Assembly (NCBI GenBank): GCA_016870855.1 | Contig: VGAF01000006.1 | Span: 1 to 27,625, forward strand | DNA length: 27,625 nt | From: Actinomycetota bacterium | GTDB taxonomy: Bacteria > Actinomycetota > Actinomycetes > Nanopelagicales > Nanopelagicaceae | Direction of reading: 5' to 3' | Shown here: positions 1 to 8,232 of the stretch, in pieces | How the letters are laid out: every line of letters starts with the position of its first letter | Position numbering within the stretch: position 1 is the stretch's first letter | The notes under the pieces: model-generated | Seen by the model: only the letters and a program-made list of their open reading frames with translations | Told to the model about the DNA's origin: nothing | Databases searched by the model: none | Made by a program: the position numbers and the translations under genes

Positions 1-489
1 CTCCCCAAACCTTTCGATGATGGAATCCGCGCAAAGGCCCGCCGTCTAAAACAGCGCCATGATTTGAAGTTGGTAGTCATTGATTACCTCCAACTCATGA
101 CATCGGGTAAGAAGGTGGAAAATCGCCAGCAAGAAGTCTCTGAGTTCTCGCGCCAACTAAAACTTCTCGCTAAAGAGTTAAATGTTCCGGTTGTCGCTAT
201 CTCCCAGCTAAACCGTTCTCCTGAACAGCGCGCCGATAAGAAGCCGCTGCTCTCTGACCTTCGTGAATCAGGTTCGATCGAGCAGGACGCGGATGTCGTT
301 ATATTGCTTCACCGCGATGATTTGTATGACTCCCAAAACCGTTCTGGCGAAGCTGATCTAAATGTGGCTAAGCACCGTAATGGACCCACAAAGATTATCA
401 CCGTTGCTTCGCTACTTCACTTTGCGAAGTTTGCCGATATGGCGCCTAAGTACACAACTCCACAAGAAAAGTTCGTTAAAGATAATTAA
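1..489 (+). CDS. dnaB: Replicative DNA helicase DnaB, C-terminal part (5' end outside window)
   Basis: Open from the first base in frame 1, giving the last 162 residues of the hexameric helicase that unwinds DNA at the replication fork. The RecA-like ATPase core is recognisable: the Walker B segment KLVVIDYLQLM, then AISQLNRSPEQR, then the conserved GSIEQDADVV and AKHRNGPT segments near the end. The TTG at 64 is inside the gene and is not the start. After AKHRNGPT the tail departs from the usual family ending: it has a LLHFAKFADM stretch and about 15 extra residues ending in KFVKDN. The stop overlaps the stop of the convergent carbonic anhydrase gene by 4 bases. The family call is very secure. 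The tail is merely divergent. Confidence 0.95.
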   Translation, partial: LPKPFDDGIRAKARRLKQRHDLKLVVIDYLQLMTSGKKVENRQQEVSEFSRQLKLLAKELNVPVVAISQLNRSPEQRADKKPLLSDLRESGSIEQDADVVILLHRDDLYDSQNRSGEADLNVAKHRNGPTKIITVASLLHFAKFADMAPKYTTPQEKFVKDN

Positions 490-977
490 ATTATCTTCTC
501 TAGCTTTCCACTCTTGACATCATAGATAGCGCCCATCACCTCTAGCTCTTTGGGCAAAAATGGAAATGACCTTATTCTCAATACATCTGTCTCTAGCGCA
601 GCTTTCTGATCGGTCACGGTACGAATCTCAATAGACCGAGTATCAATTCCAGAACTCTTACGGATTGCCTCATGAACCTGCTCTTCCGTGCCGCTAGCCA
701 TACGGCAATCAGTGTGAGGCATTACTAGGACTCTTGAAACATTTAGTAAATACGTTGCTAGAACTAGAGTTCTTAAGACGTCTTCGGTAATGCGAGCGCC
801 AGCATTTCTAAGAATCTTGGCATCGCCAGGCTTCATGCCGACTACTCGAAGCGGATCAATCCGTGAATCCATACAGGTGACAATGGCGAGGCCTTCGGCT
901 GCGCGACCAGTTAAATCACTTGATTTAAAGGCTTTTGCGAACTCAGCATTAGCCGCGAGGATCTCATCGAAACTCAA
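486..977 (-). CDS. Beta-class carbonic anhydrase
   Basis: A 163-residue enzyme interconverting CO2 and bicarbonate in the cytoplasm. The zinc and catalytic set of the beta class is complete: Cys35, Asp37 and Arg39 in CMDSR, then His88 and Cys91 in MPHTDC. Length and ligand spacing match, from memory, the small mycobacterial enzyme Rv1284. The start is TTG at 977-975, chosen because it shares TTGA with the TGA stop of the upstream permease gene, a layout that favours coupled translation. No Shine-Dalgarno sequence of its own stands out. The gene converges on dnaB with a 4-base overlap. The pairing with an EamA permease suggests shared expression but does not prove a shared substrate. Confidence 0.93.
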   Translation of the reverse strand: MSFDEILAANAEFAKAFKSSDLTGRAAEGLAIVTCMDSRIDPLRVVGMKPGDAKILRNAGARITEDVLRTLVLATYLLNVSRVLVMPHTDCRMASGTEEQVHEAIRKSSGIDTRSIEIRTVTDQKAALETDVLRIRSFPFLPKELEVMGAIYDVKSGKLEKII

Positions 978-1933
978 TGGGCACCTGCCTTACTTCTAGC
1001 TCGGTCTGCGATTGAAATTCCAATAATCACAACCAAGCATCCAATGAGCTGGATAGTAGTCAGACTTTCATTCAACCACCACCAGGCAAAGATCCCGGCG
1101 AGAACCGGCTCAATCATTCCAAAGATACTTGCCGTTGAGGCGCTCATTAGTTTCAGACCACTAATGACAAAGAGGTAAGGCGCAATCGTTCCCATTAGAA
1201 CAATCCATAAAACTAACGCCCAACCAGGTAGTGAATATTCTTCAAACCTACCTAAAAGGTTCATCTCATTACTTAGCGCATCGACAGGGAAATTCCCGAT
1301 TGGAAGTGCGAAAAAGAGAAGAAGAGAGGCAACTCCAAATCCCCACGTAGCTATTGCGCCACTGGTTTTAGTTTTTCCAAGGAGATCGGCGATTAGGAAA
1401 TAGCCGGCAAGTGCAAAGGCATCGAGAAATGCTGCGATGAGACCAATTTGATCTATGGAGAGCCCGCTCCAAATCTGGGTAATCATCAACAATCCAGTAA
1501 AGGCAAGTGTGATGGCATACCAGAGCCCCCTTGGAACATGCTTCTTTAGAACAAAGCGGAGGAAGAGCAAGATCCAAATAGGTGCAGTGAATTCGATAAG
1601 AAGAGCGATTCCTACATACATCCGCTCAATAGCAACGAAGTAGAAAGCTTGAACTAGCGTCACTCCAACAACTCCAAATAGAAGTAACCAAGGCAACTCT
1701 TGTTTAGTTGGATTTAGTTCGTTGCGACGGAAGATGACGTAAAAAGAGAAGAGGATTAAGAATGCGCCGCCGGTTCTAATCTGAGTGAGGCGCCAAGCCG
1801 AGACCTCATCAAGGAGTACGATTTTCGAGATGATTCCGTTGAAGGCGAAGAGAAAAGCCCCTAAAAATAGGTAAATCTCACCCCGGAGTCGCGTTAGCAC
1901 TCGGGAACAATACAAGAAGGAAGTTACATGCAT
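974..1933 (-). CDS. EamA/DMT-superfamily permease
   Basis: A hydrophobic protein of up to 319 residues with about ten membrane segments in two EamA-like halves, as in drug/metabolite-transporter family exporters. The second half carries the typical P-x-x-A-x-x-A/G-W-W-x-x-N-E-x-x pattern (EPVLAGIFAWWWLNESL). The substrate cannot be read from the sequence. The ATG at 1933 gives the longest frame, but GTG at 1900 (residue 12) is also possible since the family's first membrane helix starts near residue 19. Neither has a clear ribosome site. It overlaps the carbonic anhydrase start by 4 bases and is divergent from the glycosyltransferase, with only 13 bases between the two start codons. Confidence 0.85.
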   Translation of the reverse strand: MHVTSFLYCSRVLTRLRGEIYLFLGAFLFAFNGIISKIVLLDEVSAWRLTQIRTGGAFLILFSFYVIFRRNELNPTKQELPWLLLFGVVGVTLVQAFYFVAIERMYVGIALLIEFTAPIWILLFLRFVLKKHVPRGLWYAITLAFTGLLMITQIWSGLSIDQIGLIAAFLDAFALAGYFLIADLLGKTKTSGAIATWGFGVASLLLFFALPIGNFPVDALSNEMNLLGRFEEYSLPGWALVLWIVLMGTIAPYLFVISGLKLMSASTASIFGMIEPVLAGIFAWWWLNESLTTIQLIGCLVVIIGISIADRARSKAGAH

Positions 1934-1935
1934 GT

Positions 1936-1939
1936 AAGG
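1936..1939 (+). promoter_or_regulatory. Shine-Dalgarno AAGG deciding the GTG start of the glycosyltransferase
   Basis: AAGG lies 7 bases before the GTG at 1947. This supports that rare start over the ATG at 1945, which is in another frame, and over the GTG at 1968. The site sits in the 13-base gap to the divergent permease start. Confidence 0.5.
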
Positions 1940-1946
1940 TTGCTAT

Positions 1947-2690
1947 GTGTTGCGCAACAGAGAGCAAGTGGCTCTGATCGTTCCTTGTTACAACGAAGGG
2001 CATCGCTTCAATATCGAGCACTGGAAAGCGTTGCTGGATATAACCCAAGCAATTTTCATATTTGTAGATGATGGTTCAAACGATAACACGCTTGAATTCT
2101 TGGAAGAATTAAATTCATACAACTCAAAATTGGTTAGAGTTCTTAAGCTGGGAAATAACAAAGGTAAAGCTGAAGCTACCCGCTTTGGGCTTCAAGTTGC
2201 TTTGGAAAACTACACGGGAATCGAATTAGTCGGATATCTAGACGCAGATACTTCTATAGAGGTGAATGATGTGAATAGAATTATCAGAATTGCTCAAGAT
2301 TTGAATTTCGATGTGGTAATGGGTTCTAGGGTAAAACTTCTTGGCAGGAGAATACATAGGAATCCTGTAAGACACGTAATTGGTCGCTTTGTAGTAACAA
2401 CTTTGTCCTTTGGGGTTAGTCATTTTCCTTATGATTCACAGTGTGGGATAAAGGTGTTTCGTGCCACGGAGGATTTTAAGAGAATTTTGTTTGAGCCCTT
2501 TAGGACTCGCTGGTTCGTCGATTTAGAGATAATGACTAGCCTTGGGAAATTATCGGACCTCAAAATTTGGGAGGAGCCTTTGTACAAATGGGTTGAATCT
2601 GGTGGATCAAGAATTCGATTCCATCACTCCTTTAGAATTATTAGAGAGATAGTTTATATAAAGAGGGTTATCAATAAAAAATGGATTTGA
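1947..2690 (+). CDS. Family 2 glycosyltransferase (polyprenyl-phosphate glycosyltransferase-like)
   Basis: A 247-residue GT-A enzyme. The nucleotide-sugar motif DDGS is at residues 41-44, the metal-binding DAD at 99-101, and the GSR and DSQCGIKVF segments are typical of the branch that includes dolichyl/undecaprenyl-phosphate glucosyltransferases. It lacks the C-terminal membrane segments some relatives have. It probably moves a sugar from a nucleotide donor to a lipid carrier at the membrane inner face. The start is GTG with an AAGG site 7 bases upstream. The last 10 bases overlap the methyltransferase gene. The DNA is AT-rich and uses many AGA, AGG and ATA codons, unlike neighbouring genes, which suggests acquisition by transfer. 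The family is secure. The acceptor is unknown. Confidence 0.88.
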   Translation: MLRNREQVALIVPCYNEGHRFNIEHWKALLDITQAIFIFVDDGSNDNTLEFLEELNSYNSKLVRVLKLGNNKGKAEATRFGLQVALENYTGIELVGYLDADTSIEVNDVNRIIRIAQDLNFDVVMGSRVKLLGRRIHRNPVRHVIGRFVVTTLSFGVSHFPYDSQCGIKVFRATEDFKRILFEPFRTRWFVDLEIMTSLGKLSDLKIWEEPLYKWVESGGSRIRFHHSFRIIREIVYIKRVINKKWI

Positions 2691-3364
2691 AAGAGAGCGG
2701 CTTAGTAGAACCACATACACACTGGTACTATGTTTCAAAAGCGTCTGCAATTAAGGCTGATGTGGGAAAACTTGCAAGTCGTCCGCTGAGGATTATTGAT
2801 ATTGGTGCCGGCAGCGGGTATTTTGCATCAATGTTGCTAAAGGAATTGGGCGGGGTTGCTAATTGTGTTGACACCGAGTATGTGTACGATTATACAAAAG
2901 GACTTATAGAATTCACAAAGAGCCCGGTGATGAAGGATGCCAACACCTTTCTTTTTATCGACGTTTTAGAGCACGTTAGTGAACCGATAGAGCTTCTAAG
3001 GAAACATCTGGAATATGCAAAGACTGGAGACATAATTGTTATTTCAGTACCTGCCTTCAAGTCTTTGTGGAGCTCTCATGACGAGTTCCTGGGCCACGTC
3101 GACCGATACCAAGTCAGAGATATACTTTCTTGGCTAAGCAAACTAAACAAAAAATTCGAAATCATAAAGAAACACTATTTGTTTTCACTAATTTTTCCAG
3201 CTGTGTTCGTTATCCGTCAACTACCAAGGGGCAAGAAAAGCGATTTACGACCACACAGTAAGTTGGTCAATCTTTTCCTGAAAAACATTTCAATTATCGA
3301 CAACACGATTATTAGAAGTAAATTTTTTGGGCTAAGTGCTTATGTGGTTGCTCGCATAAAGTAG
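2681..3364 (+). CDS. Class I SAM-dependent methyltransferase
   Basis: A 227-residue methyltransferase with motif I DIGAGSG at residues 40-46 and the FIDVLEHV segment seen in UbiG-like and glycan-locus methyltransferases. It is followed by VPAFKSLWSSHDE and GHVDRY, features of methyltransferases found beside glycosyltransferases. ATG at 2681 starts inside the last codons of the glycosyltransferase in another frame (10-base overlap), so the two are probably translated together. Its substrate is unknown; a sugar or lipid-linked sugar is a reasonable guess from the neighbour. It shares the low GC content and AGA/ATA-rich codons of its partner. It ends 2 bases before the end of the convergent acyl-CoA dehydrogenase. 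Confidence 0.85.
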   Translation: MDLKESGLVEPHTHWYYVSKASAIKADVGKLASRPLRIIDIGAGSGYFASMLLKELGGVANCVDTEYVYDYTKGLIEFTKSPVMKDANTFLFIDVLEHVSEPIELLRKHLEYAKTGDIIVISVPAFKSLWSSHDEFLGHVDRYQVRDILSWLSKLNKKFEIIKKHYLFSLIFPAVFVIRQLPRGKKSDLRPHSKLVNLFLKNISIIDNTIIRSKFFGLSAYVVARIK

Positions 3365-3366
3365 TT

Positions 3367-5196
3367 CTAGAAGGCGGCTTCTGAAACTCCCATGATTTCG
3401 CCATCTTCACGCTCAACGATTGCGCGAGAAGCGCTAATTAATGGCAAGAAGTTATGGACGAAGTAACGAGAAGCAGCAATCTTTCCTTCGAAGAAATCTG
3501 TATCTTTTCCGGTCGCTGAACCAATCTTGCTTGCGGCGATATCAGATTGGCGAAGAAGCAACCAGGAGATGATGATGTCGCCAACTGACATCAATAAGCG
3601 AGTGGTGTTAAGGCCACACTTGTAGATCTCGTCTGGCTTCTCTTGGCTAGCTAAAGCGTGAGTTACAAGTTGACCAATGATTGCCTGAAGATCTTCGAGC
3701 GCTTTTGCCAATTCAGCTTTTTCAGTTGCGTTGTTGCCACCAGAAGCTGCAAATGCACCGATCTCTTTCGAGAGTTTAGTTAGCGCGCGACCATTGTCTT
3801 TAATAATCTTGCGGAAGAAGAAATCAAGACCTTGGATAGCTGTGGTGCCTTCATACAAAGTATCGATTTTGGCATCACGGACGTATTGCTCAAGTGGCCA
3901 ATCCATGGTGAAGCCGGAACCGCCAAATGTTTGGAGCGATTCAGTTCCAAGCAGCGTCCAAGCTCTTTCTGATCCATAACCCTTAACAATGGGAAGCAAG
4001 AGATCATTTAGATGCTCTAAAGCCGAGATCTCATCTTCTGACTTACCTTCAGCACGGGCGAGTGCAACGGCATCTTGAACTGATGCGGTGTAAAGAACTA
4101 GCGCGCGCATTCCTTCGGCGTATGACTTCTGGGTCATAAGTGAGCGGCGTACATCTGGATGCTTAATGATGGTTACGCGCGGGCTCGCTTTGTTGGCCAT
4201 ATCTTTCATATCGCCACCTTGGACGCGAGTCTTCGCGTAAGCGAGGGCCTGTTGGTAGCCCGCTGAAAGCGTTGAAATTGCCTTAGTTCCGACCATCATG
4301 CGAGCAAATTCGATGATCTTGAACATCTGGGCGATTCCGTCATGAACTTCACCTAAGAGGTAACCAACGGCTGGTTCTTTCTCGCCGAGGTTCATCTCAC
4401 AAGTAGCTGAGACATTTAGACCCATTTTGTTTTCGACATTTGTTACGTAAACGCCATTTCGCTTTCCGAGTGCACCAGTTTCAAGATCAAACATGAATTT
4501 CGGAATTAAGAAGAGCGAGAGCCCCTTAGTTCCTGGGCCATGCCCTTCTGGGCGGGCAAGTACGAAGTGAATTATGTTCTCGTAAATATCGCCATCACCT
4601 GAGGTGATGAATCTCTTTGTGCCGGTGATATGCCAAGTTCCATCAGCCTGCTTAACAGCCTTACTTCTTCCAGCGCCGACATCTGAACCAGCATCTGGTT
4701 CGGTCAACATCATCGTTGCACCCCAAGCGCGATCAACCATGTGTTTTGCAATCTTCTTCTGGTAATCAGTTCCGAGAGTGTATGCAACATGCGAGAAAGA
4801 AAATCCGGAGGCGTAGATATGAACCGCAGGATTTGAACCAAGAACCATTTCAGCAATTGCCCAACGAACTGATGGCGGGATTGCAGTTCCACCTAATTCG
4901 ACTGGAACATCGATCTTGCCCCAATCGCCATCAACATATGCTTTATAGGATTTCTTAAAACTTTCGGGCAGCTTCACATCTCCAGTTGCTTTATTGAAAT
5001 CAGTTCCAATTCGATCACCATCAATGAAGGAAGCAGCAAGATCGTTTTCACAGAGTCGTTTTACTTCTTCCAACATTCCCATCGCAGTCTCCCGATCGAG
5101 ATCTGCGTAGAGAGATTTACCTAAGATGGTGTCGCGCTCTAGAAGATCAAAGAGACAGAACTCGATATCGCGGAGATTTGCTATGTAATGGCCCAT
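3367..5196 (-). CDS. fadE5: Acyl-CoA dehydrogenase, FadE5-like
   Basis: A 609-residue flavoprotein that introduces the alpha-beta double bond into acyl-CoA in the first step of beta-oxidation. Its length and most segments match mycobacterial FadE5 (about 611 residues) from memory: LPESFKKS, LTEPDAGSDVGAGR for substrate and FAD contacts, KRFITSGD, MGLNVSATCE, and LYEGTTAIQ with the expected catalytic base Glu near residue 449. A C-terminal extension beyond the normal acyl-CoA dehydrogenase fold, typical of this long branch, is present. It stands alone here, with no other beta-oxidation gene nearby. It begins with ATG at 5196, 9 bases after a TAGCAT box, so the leader is very short or absent. 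Confidence 0.93.
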   Translation of the reverse strand: MGHYIANLRDIEFCLFDLLERDTILGKSLYADLDRETAMGMLEEVKRLCENDLAASFIDGDRIGTDFNKATGDVKLPESFKKSYKAYVDGDWGKIDVPVELGGTAIPPSVRWAIAEMVLGSNPAVHIYASGFSFSHVAYTLGTDYQKKIAKHMVDRAWGATMMLTEPDAGSDVGAGRSKAVKQADGTWHITGTKRFITSGDGDIYENIIHFVLARPEGHGPGTKGLSLFLIPKFMFDLETGALGKRNGVYVTNVENKMGLNVSATCEMNLGEKEPAVGYLLGEVHDGIAQMFKIIEFARMMVGTKAISTLSAGYQQALAYAKTRVQGGDMKDMANKASPRVTIIKHPDVRRSLMTQKSYAEGMRALVLYTASVQDAVALARAEGKSEDEISALEHLNDLLLPIVKGYGSERAWTLLGTESLQTFGGSGFTMDWPLEQYVRDAKIDTLYEGTTAIQGLDFFFRKIIKDNGRALTKLSKEIGAFAASGGNNATEKAELAKALEDLQAIIGQLVTHALASQEKPDEIYKCGLNTTRLLMSVGDIIISWLLLRQSDIAASKIGSATGKDTDFFEGKIAASRYFVHNFLPLISASRAIVEREDGEIMGVSEAAF

Positions 5197-5205
5197 TGGC
5201 CAAGG

Positions 5206-5211
5206 ATGCTA
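5206..5211 (-). promoter_or_regulatory. Candidate -10 box of the fadE5-like gene
   Basis: On the minus strand this reads TAGCAT, fitting TANNNT, and ends 9 bases before the ATG at 5196. That spacing implies transcription beginning at or within a few bases of the start codon. No good -35 element is obvious. Confidence 0.35.
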
Positions 5212-5243
5212 CCCGCGAGTAACTTACGCAAGAGAAAGCACCG

Positions 5244-5314
5244 AGCGGGCGACGGGAATCGAACCCGCGCTGTCAGCTTGGGAAGCTGACGTGATGCCAT
5301 TTCACTACGCCCGC
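5244..5314 (-). tRNA. tRNA-Gly (anticodon CCC)
   Basis: The minus strand folds as a 71-base cloverleaf. The acceptor stem GCGGGCG pairs with CGCCCGC, and the discriminator is U, normal for bacterial glycine tRNA. The anticodon stem TCAGC/GCTGA has loop TTCCCAA with CCC at its centre. The T arm reads GCGGGTTCGATTCCCGT. CCA is not encoded. It lies alone between the fadE5-like gene and dcd, pointing away from dcd. No convincing promoter was found for it. Confidence 0.95.
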
Positions 5315-5419
5315 GAACGATTTTGCTCTGGGAACGGCGACGTAAAAGCAAAGACAACTTCGCCTAACCCCAGCCCAAAATCTACGAGGGCATATTAGAA
5401 CCCCGAGAGTAACTAGCGG

Positions 5420-5425
5420 TAGGGT
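5420..5425 (+). promoter_or_regulatory. Candidate -10 box of dcd
   Basis: TAGGGT ends 8 bases before the dcd ATG at 5434, a spacing that fits a leaderless transcript. TTAGAA at 5395-5400 could serve as a weak -35 but with a long 19-base spacer. No Shine-Dalgarno sequence precedes the ATG. Confidence 0.4.
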
Positions 5426-5433
5426 CGTCAACC

Positions 5434-6012
5434 ATGCTGCTAAGCGATCGCGATATTGCCGCTGAGATAAAGAGCGGCCGGGTGAAGGTTGAGCCTTTCG
5501 ACCCGAAGATGATCCAGCCTTCAAGCGTTGACGTCCGCCTTGATCGATTCTTCAGGGTTTTTGAGAATCACAGGTACGAAGTTATTGATCCTTCGATTGA
5601 GCAATCTGAACTCACTCGCGAGGTAGCGGTTGCGCCAGATGATTTCTTTATCCTCCATCCTGGCGAGTTTGTACTCGCATCGACTTATGAAGTCATCACA
5701 CTTCCTGACGATATTGCCGGGCGCTTAGAGGGGAAGTCATCGCTAGGTCGACTTGGGCTACTTACTCATTCGACTGCGGGCTTTATTGATCCTGGCTTTA
5801 GCGGACATATCACTTTGGAGCTCTCAAATGTCGCAAATCTTCCGGTCAAGCTCTATCCCGGGATGAAGATCGGACAACTCTGTCTCATCAAACTCTCATC
5901 TTCGGCAGAGCATCCTTACGGTTCGGCTCTATACGGTTCGCGCTACCAAGGCCAGCGTGGACCAACACCAAGCAAGTCTTGGTTGAATTTCCATAAGACT
6001 GAAATTAAGTAG
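5434..6012 (+). CDS. dcd: dCTP deaminase, probably bifunctional dCTP deaminase/dUTPase
   Basis: A 192-residue trimeric enzyme that deaminates dCTP to dUTP. Relatives in mycobacteria also hydrolyse dUTP to dUMP, supplying thymidylate synthesis. The N-terminus MLLSDRDI, the QPSSVDVRLD segment, GRLEGKSSLGRLGL (residues 96-109), HSTAGFIDPGFSGHITLEL with the expected catalytic Glu129, and GQRGPTPS near the C-terminus are all present. Similarity to the bifunctional mycobacterial enzyme is high, so dual activity is inferred rather than shown. The ATG at 5434 is the family start. The gene is followed by lemA after 9 bases. Confidence 0.95.
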   Translation: MLLSDRDIAAEIKSGRVKVEPFDPKMIQPSSVDVRLDRFFRVFENHRYEVIDPSIEQSELTREVAVAPDDFFILHPGEFVLASTYEVITLPDDIAGRLEGKSSLGRLGLLTHSTAGFIDPGFSGHITLELSNVANLPVKLYPGMKIGQLCLIKLSSSAEHPYGSALYGSRYQGQRGPTPSKSWLNFHKTEIK

Positions 6013-6015
6013 ATT
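6010..6015 (+). promoter_or_regulatory. Candidate -10 box of lemA overlapping the dcd stop
   Basis: TAGATT begins with the TAG stop of dcd and ends 6 bases before the lemA ATG at 6022. This would allow a leaderless lemA-htpX transcript in addition to read-through from dcd. The AGGG between box and ATG is too close to be a good ribosome site. No clear -35. Confidence 0.3.
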
Positions 6016-6021
6016 AGGGAT

Positions 6022-6576
6022 ATGGACGCCTCACTTTTAATCATCATCGCAGTAGGACTCTTCGTTGTCTTCGCCATCATTCAATACAACAAATTAGTTA
6101 GATTGAATGTTCAAGTTGATGAAGCATTCGCACAAATCGAAGTGCAACTCAAGCGACGTGCGGATTTAATTCCGAATCTGGTTGAAACGGTAAAAGGTTA
6201 TGCATCTCATGAGCGTGAAGCGCTAGAGAAAGTAGTCCAAGCTCGCGCTGCATCAACAACTGCCTCAACGCTTCCTGCTGTGGCTGCCGCTGACGGAATG
6301 CTCACCAATGCGCTCCGTGGCTTGTTAGCAGTAGCCGAGGCTTACCCAGATTTAAAGGCATCGACAAACTTTTTACAACTTCAAGAAGAGTTATCAACTA
6401 CCGAGAATAAAGTTTCATTCTCGCGCCAGTTCTATAACGACTCAGTCCGTACTTTAAATGTTTCAGTCAAGACGATCCCAACAAGCTTCTTTGTTGGGCT
6501 AGCGAAAGTTGGCGAGCGCGAGTTTTACGAGGTCGAAGATCCGACTATTCGTAACGCTCCTAACGTTAAGTTCTAG
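6022..6576 (+). CDS. lemA: LemA family membrane protein
   Basis: A 184-residue protein with one N-terminal membrane segment (about residues 4-22), then the conserved LemA signature: YNKLVRLN, VDEAFAQIEVQLKRRADLIPNLVETVKGY, and a helical body ending in RQFYNDSVRTLN. Family members form helical bundles anchored in the membrane and repeatedly sit beside HtpX-type proteases, as here. The biochemical role is not settled. The gene precedes htpX by 2 bases, so the two are surely expressed together. Confidence 0.92.
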   Translation: MDASLLIIIAVGLFVVFAIIQYNKLVRLNVQVDEAFAQIEVQLKRRADLIPNLVETVKGYASHEREALEKVVQARAASTTASTLPAVAAADGMLTNALRGLLAVAEAYPDLKASTNFLQLQEELSTTENKVSFSRQFYNDSVRTLNVSVKTIPTSFFVGLAKVGEREFYEVEDPTIRNAPNVKF

Positions 6577-6578
6577 CG

Positions 6579-7484
6579 ATGGCTAACTTCCGCGCCTTAG
6601 AGAGCGCTAATCGCCGTAAGACATTTTTCTTGCTCTTTTTCATGGGCGTACTTGTCTGGTTCATTTCCTATATTGCAATCTCTGCTTTCGGCGGAAGTGG
6701 TGCTGGGGTCATCCCACTTGCAGTTTTGATTTCACTTATCTCGGTCTGGGGTTCTTACTTCGCTTCAGACAAATTAGTTCTAAAGATGACGCGCGCCCAT
6801 TTGATTCAAGAGGCGGATAACCCAAAACTCTTCAACCTAGTCCATGAAGTCTGTATTGCATCCGGACTTCCGATGCCGAAAGTTGCGATCGTTGATGATC
6901 CAGCGCCAAATGCATTTGCAACTGGGCGAGATCCCGATCATGCGCTAATTGCTTTTACAACTGGGCTATTGGGTGCGATGGATAGAGATGAACTACAGGG
7001 CGTAGTTGCTCATGAGATGGCTCATGTTGCGAATCGAGACACTTTAGTTTCCGCAGTTGCTGCGACGACTGCGGGCATAGTCGCTCTGATCTCAGATATT
7101 TTGATGCGGATGCTCTGGTTTGGTGGCGGTAGAAGTCGAGATCATCACGGAAATCAGATGCCAATCTTCCTTGCGATCATTCCGTTAATTCTTGCTCCGA
7201 TTGCCGCGACCATGCTTAAAGCAGCCGTTTCTCGTAAGCGAGAATCATTGGCTGATGCGACCGCAGTATCATTTACGCGAAATCCAGCTGGTTTACGCGC
7301 TGCTTTAGAGGTATTAGCAAGAGATAACACCGTGGTCGAGGCCCGCTCAAGTGCGGTTGCGCATCTTTATATTGAATCGCCCCTTGATGCTTCAGCGGCT
7401 TCAAAGTTATTTGCGACCCATCCACCGATCCAAGAACGAATCGAAACGCTTCGTAAGATGGAAGCTAATCCAAACATCAGCTAG
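6579..7484 (+). CDS. htpX: HtpX-type M48 membrane metalloprotease
   Basis: A 301-residue zinc protease of the cytoplasmic membrane that degrades damaged membrane proteins. It has two hydrophobic segments near the N-terminus (roughly residues 17-35 and 40-60), the zinc motif HEMAH at residues 145-149 with catalytic Glu146, and a third zinc ligand Glu222 in SRKRESLADA. A further hydrophobic hairpin lies between these. The conserved NAFATGRDP segment and the late ATHPPIQERI motif are present. It starts 2 bases after lemA without its own clear ribosome site, implying coupling. Its 3' end overlaps the convergent TauE-like gene by 8 bases. Confidence 0.94.
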   Translation: MANFRALESANRRKTFFLLFFMGVLVWFISYIAISAFGGSGAGVIPLAVLISLISVWGSYFASDKLVLKMTRAHLIQEADNPKLFNLVHEVCIASGLPMPKVAIVDDPAPNAFATGRDPDHALIAFTTGLLGAMDRDELQGVVAHEMAHVANRDTLVSAVAATTAGIVALISDILMRMLWFGGGRSRDHHGNQMPIFLAIIPLILAPIAATMLKAAVSRKRESLADATAVSFTRNPAGLRAALEVLARDNTVVEARSSAVAHLYIESPLDASAASKLFATHPPIQERIETLRKMEANPNIS

Positions 7485-8232
7485 TTACTAGCCGTACCCC
7501 ATTAATAACAATAATCGCAATTGCAACCGCTATTCCAAGTGGACGTCTTGGAACAATCGAAACCAATTTAGCTGCAAATGGCGCCATGATCATTCCACCA
7601 AGTGCAAGTCCTCCAACAACGCTCCAATCCAAATTTATTCGGTTGATGTTCACAAGGAAGCCAACGCTGGCGCATACGGCGACGATGAATTCAGAGGCGC
7701 TAACTGTGCCAATTATTTTCCGTGGTTCGTGTTCAGTTGTGGCAAGAAGCGTTGGAGTCACAACCGGTCCCCAACCACCACCACCTGATGCATCAACAAA
7801 TCCACCGGTTGCACCTAGAAATGTTAAGTAACGAGGATTATTTAGCTCCGCCATATTTGGCTTGATATTTGTCTGGAATACATTCCGATAAAGAAGAACT
7901 AAACCAAGCAAGAGAAGGATTGTTGAGATGAAAATTGTTCCACCAGAGAGATCAATTGAGGATAGGAATGTTGCACCAGCAAAAGCTCCGATACCGCCAG
8001 GAATAGCTAATCTCTTTAATATGGTGAAGTCGATATTTTCGCGATGCCAATGCGAGACTCCCGATGCAAGTGTCGTTCCAATTTCAGCAGCGTGGACCGC
8101 GGCGGAGGCTACGGCTGCGGAGGTACCGAGAGTTAAGAGAAGTGTGGAACTAGTAATTCCAAAGCCCATTCCAAGTGCGCCATCGATTAGTTGGGCGATT
8201 GACCCAGCGAGGGCGAAAAAGAGCCAATTCAT
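7477..8232 (-). CDS. TauE/SafE family permease (probable sulfur oxyanion transporter)
   Basis: A 251-residue membrane protein with about eight hydrophobic segments. It has the family features DGALGMGFG near the N-terminus (residues 17-25) and the repeat-like VDASGGGGWGPVVTP in the second half. The family moves sulfite, sulfoacetate or other small anions. The ATG overlaps the stop of cysNC as ATGA, making it the last gene of the cysD-cysNC string, which supports a role in sulfate uptake or sulfite export. Direction and substrate are inferred only. It ends 8 bases inside the convergent htpX gene. Confidence 0.85.
   Translation of the reverse strand: MNWLFFALAGSIAQLIDGALGMGFGITSSTLLLTLGTSAAVASAAVHAAEIGTTLASGVSHWHRENIDFTILKRLAIPGGIGAFAGATFLSSIDLSGGTIFISTILLLLGLVLLYRNVFQTNIKPNMAELNNPRYLTFLGATGGFVDASGGGGWGPVVTPTLLATTEHEPRKIIGTVSASEFIVAVCASVGFLVNINRINLDWSVVGGLALGGMIMAPFAAKLVSIVPRRPLGIAVAIAIIVINGVRLVTS

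Noticed and set aside
1900..1960. Attachment site next to the AT-rich gene pair
   Set aside because: No tRNA gene, integrase or flanking direct repeat was found around 1947-3364.
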